Assembly: GCA_964370295.1 (NCBI GenBank)
Contig: CAYJIR010000024.1
Coordinates: 1 to 31,401, forward strand
Length of the DNA stretch: 31,401 bases
Source: JAAYCI01 sp964370295
Lineage (GTDB): Bacteria > Bacillota > Clostridia > Oscillospirales > Ruminococcaceae
Direction of reading: 5' to 3'
Shown: one piece after another, positions 26,654 through 31,401 of the stretch
How positions within the stretch are numbered: position 1 is the first letter of the stretch
How the letters are laid out: every line of letters starts with the position of its first letter
The notes under the pieces: generated by a model
Told to the model about the DNA's origin: nothing
What the model saw: the letters and a program-made list of their open reading frames with translations, nothing else
Database searches by the model: none
Position numbers and translations under genes: made by a program

Positions 26654-29600
26654 ATGATAACAAGAACAAAATATAAACGTCCCCTTTTCACTCTACTATT
26701 CATGCTTATTATCAGTTTCGGCTTCTTCGTCATTCCTATCTTCGCACAAGCTCCCCAATCCGACTTGGTATACAACAAACTAACCAACCCAAACTCTTCG
26801 GTTACAGTGAATGGAACGCCCATTGCGACAAATGGTGTGATAGAGTATGCCGATGTTAAAGAGGCCGGCTTCACCTTTTCTTTTTCTTTTGGAGTGCCGG
26901 TTTTGGGAGACAACCCAGATATGCTAAACCCCACAAATAACCCTGTCAACAAAGGGGATGCTACCACGCAAATTCTTTCAACCGGTCCCTATGTAAAGCT
27001 GTTTGCCGCCCAGCAAAGTTCTGTACAGATGTCCAATGGTTCTGTTCCCTTGGGCACCGTACATTTTGACAATATCGAAGACGACACAGGACATACCGTT
27101 CGTGCCACTGTTATTTTCGACGGAGATGATGGAATATTTGACGGCACTTATAATACGGTTGCGGGCAGCTTTGAGATGAAAATGGAACTTACCGGCATCA
27201 CGCAAACAAGTGAAGAGCAAAATATCCCCATAAATATTTTTGGGAATGTCTATATTGTGCATGTACCCGCCGCCGAAATCACAACACCATTTCATAAAAG
27301 CGGCGTATACAACAACGATGGCACCATCACATGGACCACAATGGTCGAGAGAATCCAAGGCGACACTTCGCTTTCTTTAGAGGGGTTTGGATTTATAGAC
27401 GATTTGACCGATGCCGGGCAATACATCGAGGGTTCCTTTTCTGTGAATGATACCCCACAAACGCCCACTTATAACGAAAACATACTCTCCTATGATTTTT
27501 CTGATGTAAACGGTCCACAAACAATCCGTTACCAAACTTCAGTTTTTGACATTGATAACCCCAGTAGCAACCATGAAACTGCACACAACACGGCAAACCT
27601 CATAGAACTTGTCACCTCAAATCGTCTTGCCAATAGCACAGCAACGGTTGACTATCGCATAAACTGGATTGAAAAAAGCGGCATAACCGACGAAGACTAT
27701 TTGGGGAATGTATCTACAACCACATGGAGCATTGTATTAAACCATATGGGAGCCAGCCTTAACAATGTCGTTGTAAGCGAAAATTTAAGCGAGGGAACCA
27801 TTGTTTCGGCAAGTTATCAAACAGGTAACCTGCAAGAGGATTCCAGCATCGTATGGAACGGCACCGAAACGCCAGTAAGCCCAAACAGCGAGACCTATGA
27901 TTATCCACTGGGAGATATCACCACACCCATTTTAATGACAGTCACCTCTGAGGTGCACTGGGAGAACAATGTCTTTATTGAAAAAGATATCACCAATACC
28001 GCTTCTCTCACCTGGGAAAATTTTGATGGCGAGCTAAATGCAAGTGCACGTATCTCTATTGGTTACAACGCCATCACAAAAAGTGGCTCCGCTAACACCA
28101 GCGAGGGCACCATCACATGGAATGTTGCAGTGGCTCCTAAACAACAAAGTTTTCCCAACACCATCATATACGACGTGCTTCTTTATGCACAGGAAGGCTC
28201 CATAGACTGGGATGAAAGCAACCTAAGCAGTGCCGGAGGATTAAGCGCAAGTGCTCTTGCGGCACTTCCTCCCAGTTATGGGCAGGCACTGGATAGATCC
28301 TCCCTGCGGGAAACCACTGCCACAGGCGCCCTTGTAAACACCTATGCAATAAGAACAAACGATGGGGAGCAAATTGGGGATTTGGTTGTGGTGGCCGACG
28401 TTGACGGCAACGATACACTGCCACTGTCTTACACTTATAACACATATATTCTAAATCCCCACTATCTTGTGGGGAACGCTACCACCATTACCAATACCGC
28501 CACACTATATAGCGATGGTGTGCGATTTTGTGTGGCCACAGCCCATGTTACTTCCTCAGACAATCTTATTAAAGACACCATCGACCGAGAATACACCGGA
28601 AATTCTAATTTCTCTGCACAGGTAGACAACTCTGCAGCAAGACGCACAACAAGCTTTAACTATATAGACCAAACCGTGGTGTTTCGCCTTCGCATCAATG
28701 TCAACGGACTTGTGGGTGCAAACATTGATCATTCCATCAGCGATTATGCACTAGGAAACGTTATTTTTAAAGACATCTTGCCCCAGGGATGGGAGTTTGT
28801 GCCTTTTGATGGAACCGAAATGTACTATGCTATCTATAACACAAGCGGAAATCCTGTCACTTTCAACGACACTGACCTGCAATTCTCCATTAGCCCTGAA
28901 GGCGACAGCCAAGCGGCTACCTTTGTTTTTTCCGAAGGCATGCTGGCACCATATACCATTTTTTTACGTGCGAAACCCACAGATGAAACCGCACTAGAGG
29001 AATATTTTGGCATAAATGGCACTTCATCCATCACCAACACGGCCAATGTGTACAGAGGCGATGCTGCTGATCATTTAGGGAGTGACACGGCCAATGTAAA
29101 CATCCAAAGCAACTTACTCTCTAAAACGGTTGTGGAAGACGCCAGCACAGGAATTGCTACATGGACGCTCGAGTATAACCCCAATGCATTTGCAAGCATC
29201 CCAAACACAATCACTTTGCTAGACACCCTTGGCAGTGGAATCGACCTTAGAACCGATTCGAAAGGAAATTTGCTATTTACAGACGACAACGGAAATGCAA
29301 ATATCCACATTTATGAAATGGAAATAGAAGCAGACGGTAGCCTGCGCGATATTGTTCCACAGGAAAATCTTGCCGATGAAAACACCGTAGAATATGATGT
29401 ATCCACAAGAACACTTCGGTTTACCATTCCCGATTCTACAAAGGCTTATCGATATGAGTATGTCACCGACGTCACTTCTGCCTACGGCACAGCACATAAT
29501 CGCGCACGTTTTAGCGAAAACGCTGCCAATTCGCTAGAAGTTTCCGCACAATACAGCATCTCACAGGCCGCCGCTTTTGCCAGTATGCAGCGCAATAAAT

Positions 29601-30586
29601 ATATCCGTTTACAAAGCGTAGAACAAGGCAACGAATCCAACTTGCTTGAAGATTCCGAGTTTACACTTTTTTCGACTGCGCAAGATAATATTTCCCTTGC
29701 CGATCCATTTAGAATTGGCCTTACCAATGAAGATGGTGAATGTTATATGGGGCATCTACCACCCGGAGAGTATATCCTGCAAATTACAAAACCAACAACC
29801 GGATATCACCCCTCTCCAACACAGTATGTAGTTTCGGTAACGGCAGAAAACATGAGTATCAATGGGGAACCGTATTCACCGGGAGACCCTTATCCCGTGC
29901 CCAGTATCCCCATTCGAACCAACACTGGTAATCTCCATATTTCTAACGCGCTTCATGGCAATGCCACCGATGATACAAAAATTTTTTCCTACGCGGTATC
30001 TCTGCCGGAACTGGCCAATGGCACACAACTCCCCTACATCAAGTCTGATAACACAAGAAGTTCTTTACTTATCAACAATGGTATCGCCAACTTTACACTA
30101 ACAAGTGGCCAGCACATTGAGCTGTTGAACATCCCTGAAAATACACCTTATGAAGTTCGCTTGGAAGGCAACAGTGCCGATGGTTACGCCACCACGGCAG
30201 AAAATTCTATAGGCACCATTTTAGAGGATGAAACCAGCTATGCACACTTTACACATACAAAAAATATTTCCGAAACGCCCTCATCTTCTTTTAACGAAAT
30301 CGAAAGCAGCTCAAGTGATAGCTCCAGCGGTGGTTTAATGGGCGGTGAAAGCGACAGAGGAACGCCACCGATTCCCAGCACATCAGAAGGGTTATCCGCA
30401 CAAAATTCCCAAGAAATCGTTGGCATCAGTGCATCAGAAGGGGGATTAAATGCACAAGATTTGAACCAAAATTCACCACAAACCAGCGACAACACAAATT
30501 CTATCTTGTGGATTATCATTTCAATTTCATCGCTAACAGGCATAATTTTATGCATCTGTATGTTCAAAAGAAAAAACCCTTCATAG
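26654..30586 (+). CDS. Large modular cell-wall-anchored surface protein, adhesin-like
   Basis: 1310 residues. A signal peptide (1-33: basic KYKR, hydrophobic core, cleavage after FAQA) leads to an N-terminal beta-rich region (34-200). Several similar modules follow, each opening with a K-(S)G..G-ITW-type strand (215, 341, 476, 824) and closing with an (I/H)TNTA- or HNTA-type motif (311, 447, 612, 793), like stalk domains of Gram-positive adhesins. A SpaA-like domain spans about 985-1085 (GHLPPGEYILQITKPTTGY). Another Cna/SpaA-type domain runs 1093-1205, ending AHFTHTKN. After a Ser-rich linker (1206-1260) comes a sorting signal: SPQTSD at 1274-1279, a hydrophobic span (about 1283-1303) and the tail KRKNPS. 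The motif is non-canonical (LPxTG would be expected). No sortase or pilin gene is beside it. The ligand is unknown. Confidence 0.85.
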   Translation: MITRTKYKRPLFTLLFMLIISFGFFVIPIFAQAPQSDLVYNKLTNPNSSVTVNGTPIATNGVIEYADVKEAGFTFSFSFGVPVLGDNPDMLNPTNNPVNKGDATTQILSTGPYVKLFAAQQSSVQMSNGSVPLGTVHFDNIEDDTGHTVRATVIFDGDDGIFDGTYNTVAGSFEMKMELTGITQTSEEQNIPINIFGNVYIVHVPAAEITTPFHKSGVYNNDGTITWTTMVERIQGDTSLSLEGFGFIDDLTDAGQYIEGSFSVNDTPQTPTYNENILSYDFSDVNGPQTIRYQTSVFDIDNPSSNHETAHNTANLIELVTSNRLANSTATVDYRINWIEKSGITDEDYLGNVSTTTWSIVLNHMGASLNNVVVSENLSEGTIVSASYQTGNLQEDSSIVWNGTETPVSPNSETYDYPLGDITTPILMTVTSEVHWENNVFIEKDITNTASLTWENFDGELNASARISIGYNAITKSGSANTSEGTITWNVAVAPKQQSFPNTIIYDVLLYAQEGSIDWDESNLSSAGGLSASALAALPPSYGQALDRSSLRETTATGALVNTYAIRTNDGEQIGDLVVVADVDGNDTLPLSYTYNTYILNPHYLVGNATTITNTATLYSDGVRFCVATAHVTSSDNLIKDTIDREYTGNSNFSAQVDNSAARRTTSFNYIDQTVVFRLRINVNGLVGANIDHSISDYALGNVIFKDILPQGWEFVPFDGTEMYYAIYNTSGNPVTFNDTDLQFSISPEGDSQAATFVFSEGMLAPYTIFLRAKPTDETALEEYFGINGTSSITNTANVYRGDAADHLGSDTANVNIQSNLLSKTVVEDASTGIATWTLEYNPNAFASIPNTITLLDTLGSGIDLRTDSKGNLLFTDDNGNANIHIYEMEIEADGSLRDIVPQENLADENTVEYDVSTRTLRFTIPDSTKAYRYEYVTDVTSAYGTAHNRARFSENAANSLEVSAQYSISQAAAFASMQRNKYIRLQSVEQGNESNLLEDSEFTLFSTAQDNISLADPFRIGLTNEDGECYMGHLPPGEYILQITKPTTGYHPSPTQYVVSVTAENMSINGEPYSPGDPYPVPSIPIRTNTGNLHISNALHGNATDDTKIFSYAVSLPELANGTQLPYIKSDNTRSSLLINNGIANFTLTSGQHIELLNIPENTPYEVRLEGNSADGYATTAENSIGTILEDETSYAHFTHTKNISETPSSSFNEIESSSSDSSSGGLMGGESDRGTPPIPSTSEGLSAQNSQEIVGISASEGGLNAQDLNQNSPQTSDNTNSILWIIISISSLTGIILCICMFKRKNPS

Positions 30587-30637
30587 TAACAAACCATATG
30601 CATATTTAGGGTGAATTCGGCAGGCATTCCATATAAC

Positions 30638-30679
30638 AATTGGGTTTTTCCGAATTGAAACAAACGGAAAAACCCAATT
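30638..30679. terminator. Bidirectional terminator between adhesin and inhibitor genes
   Basis: A perfect 15-bp inverted repeat, AATTGGGTTTTTCCG / CGGAAAAACCCAATT, with a 12-base loop, 52 bases after the adhesin stop and between convergent genes. No long T tract follows on plus, so termination strength is uncertain. Confidence 0.65.
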
Positions 30680-30759
30680 GATTTATGTTTATACCGGTAT
30701 GATGGGATATCGGATGTATGCAAATCAAACCACACACCCCAAAGCCATCCCTCATTTTT

Positions 30760-31209
30760 TTACTCTAGACCCAAAGGCCCTTCAAACAAAGGCGCCGAGC
30801 CACCGCCCTCAATGCTCTCTTCCTGGCTTATCAACACACAGGTACCGTTATCACTCACATCAAAAGTAAAACTTGCTTCATAAGCTTCCTCTCCACCTTC
30901 CCACGGACGTTCCAGCTCAAAAGTAACATTTACTTCCCCTGCATTCTGTGGCACAAGCGTATAGCGTATCATTTGCCCTACACCGACAATCATCTCGGAA
31001 GAAGAGGCGGCCGACGTATCCTCTATCACCTCTCGCTGTATATCCATGCTGCCGTCGCCCTCTTGGCTTACCTGCCAAATATAGCCCGTAGTTGCATTTT
31101 CTTCCATTTCGAACACAGCTTCTTGCATTTCATCTTTTGAAGAACATGCACTAAAAAAAGACACCATCACTAATGCCGACAAAACACCACACAGAAACCT
31201 ATTTTTCAT
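30760..31209 (-). CDS. Lipoprotein of the chagasin (I42) protease-inhibitor family
   Basis: 149 residues from the ATG at 31209, chosen because GGAGG sits 9 bases upstream; an in-frame TTG at 31224 would place that site inside the gene. The signal peptide ends in SFFSAC, so Cys22 is the probable lipid-modified residue, although Phe at -3 is not the usual Leu. Three inhibitor loops of the chagasin family can be recognised: NATTGYIW (38-45, for NPTTGY.W), GVGQ (76-79, for GxGG, last Gly replaced) and RPWE (101-104). Known members inhibit papain-type cysteine proteases by inserting these loops in the active site. As an exported lipoprotein it could protect the cell surface from host or community proteases. 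It faces the surface-protein gene. Confidence 0.8.
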   Translation of the reverse strand: MKNRFLCGVLSALVMVSFFSACSSKDEMQEAVFEMEENATTGYIWQVSQEGDGSMDIQREVIEDTSAASSSEMIVGVGQMIRYTLVPQNAGEVNVTFELERPWEGGEEAYEASFTFDVSDNGTCVLISQEESIEGGGSAPLFEGPLGLE

Positions 31210-31276
31210 TTTTCTAACCTCCAAAGCATATTTTAACGTTTAACCGCACAGTATATAATTCATTAGAACTGGTTTC

Positions 31277-31282
31277 ATTATA
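31277..31282 (-). promoter_or_regulatory. Extended -10 of the inhibitor gene promoter
   Basis: On the minus strand TGCTATAAT forms an extended -10, with a weak TTTTCA about 17 bases upstream. It lies about 70 bases ahead of the chosen ATG. Confidence 0.55.
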
Positions 31283-31401
31283 GCACAACTTCTACAAAAT
31301 GAAAATGCAGGAATACTTTGCCCATGCCGATATGGGGCTGTTGACAAACAAAGGCTTTGCAAAAACTAGAGCAAAATTTTTGTCAGATAAAACAAAAAGC
31401 G

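Overview
The window reads as chromosome from a low-to-mid GC anaerobic Firmicute, most likely class Clostridia. The grounds are a single-chain PurL fused to its glutaminase, an Fe-S-type PurF with a short propeptide, strong AGGAGG ribosome sites, TTGACA/TATAAT promoters with 17-bp spacers, tRNA genes that encode CCA, a TnpX-type serine recombinase remnant and a sortase-type surface protein. The genus cannot be told from the sequence alone.

Layout. Positions 48-4037 (minus) hold a 1329-residue cyclic-di-GMP protein (PAS/GGDEF/GAF/PAS/GAF/GGDEF/EAL). After a stretch with a decayed gene comes a divergent two-gene operon, a MarR regulator and a TauE/SafE-type membrane exporter (4591-5792). A terminal-inverted-repeat element and a second hairpin-rich stretch separate it from a convergent UbiB/ABC1 atypical kinase (6321-8153, minus). 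A tRNA-Lys(CTT) with its own promoter and terminator follows. Next is a minus-strand pair (8684-11635), a FIST-EAL sensor/phosphodiesterase directly followed by a small membrane protein. A tRNA-Pro(TGG) lies beside the 3' remnant of a serine recombinase (12053-12460).

The centre (12909-25528) is a nine-gene de novo purine cluster in the order purE-purC-purF-purM-purN, AICAR formyltransferase, purD-purL-purB. Together these cover PRPP to FAICAR, plus adenylosuccinate lyase. IMP cyclohydrolase, PurA and PurK are not in the window. The transformylase is a stand-alone domain without the cyclohydrolase half of ordinary PurH. One full copy of the small repeat element sits between purN and the transformylase gene, and a truncated inverted copy sits between purL and purB.

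The right part has a TspO/MBR membrane protein (minus), a 1310-residue cell-wall-anchored modular adhesin-like protein (plus) and, convergent to it, a lipoprotein of the chagasin (I42) protease-inhibitor family.

The most notable unlabelled structure is the repeat family. It has 17-bp imperfect terminal inverted repeats (ATGCCcaCTGAAcAAAC / ATGCCtgCTGAAtAAAC), 5-6-bp flanking duplications of the form TANTT(A), and a chain of four hairpins. It is present as 254-bp and 200-bp full copies and one ~146-bp truncated copy. I saw no CRISPR array, no intact transposase, no purine riboswitch ahead of purE, and no obvious new defence or biosynthetic system.
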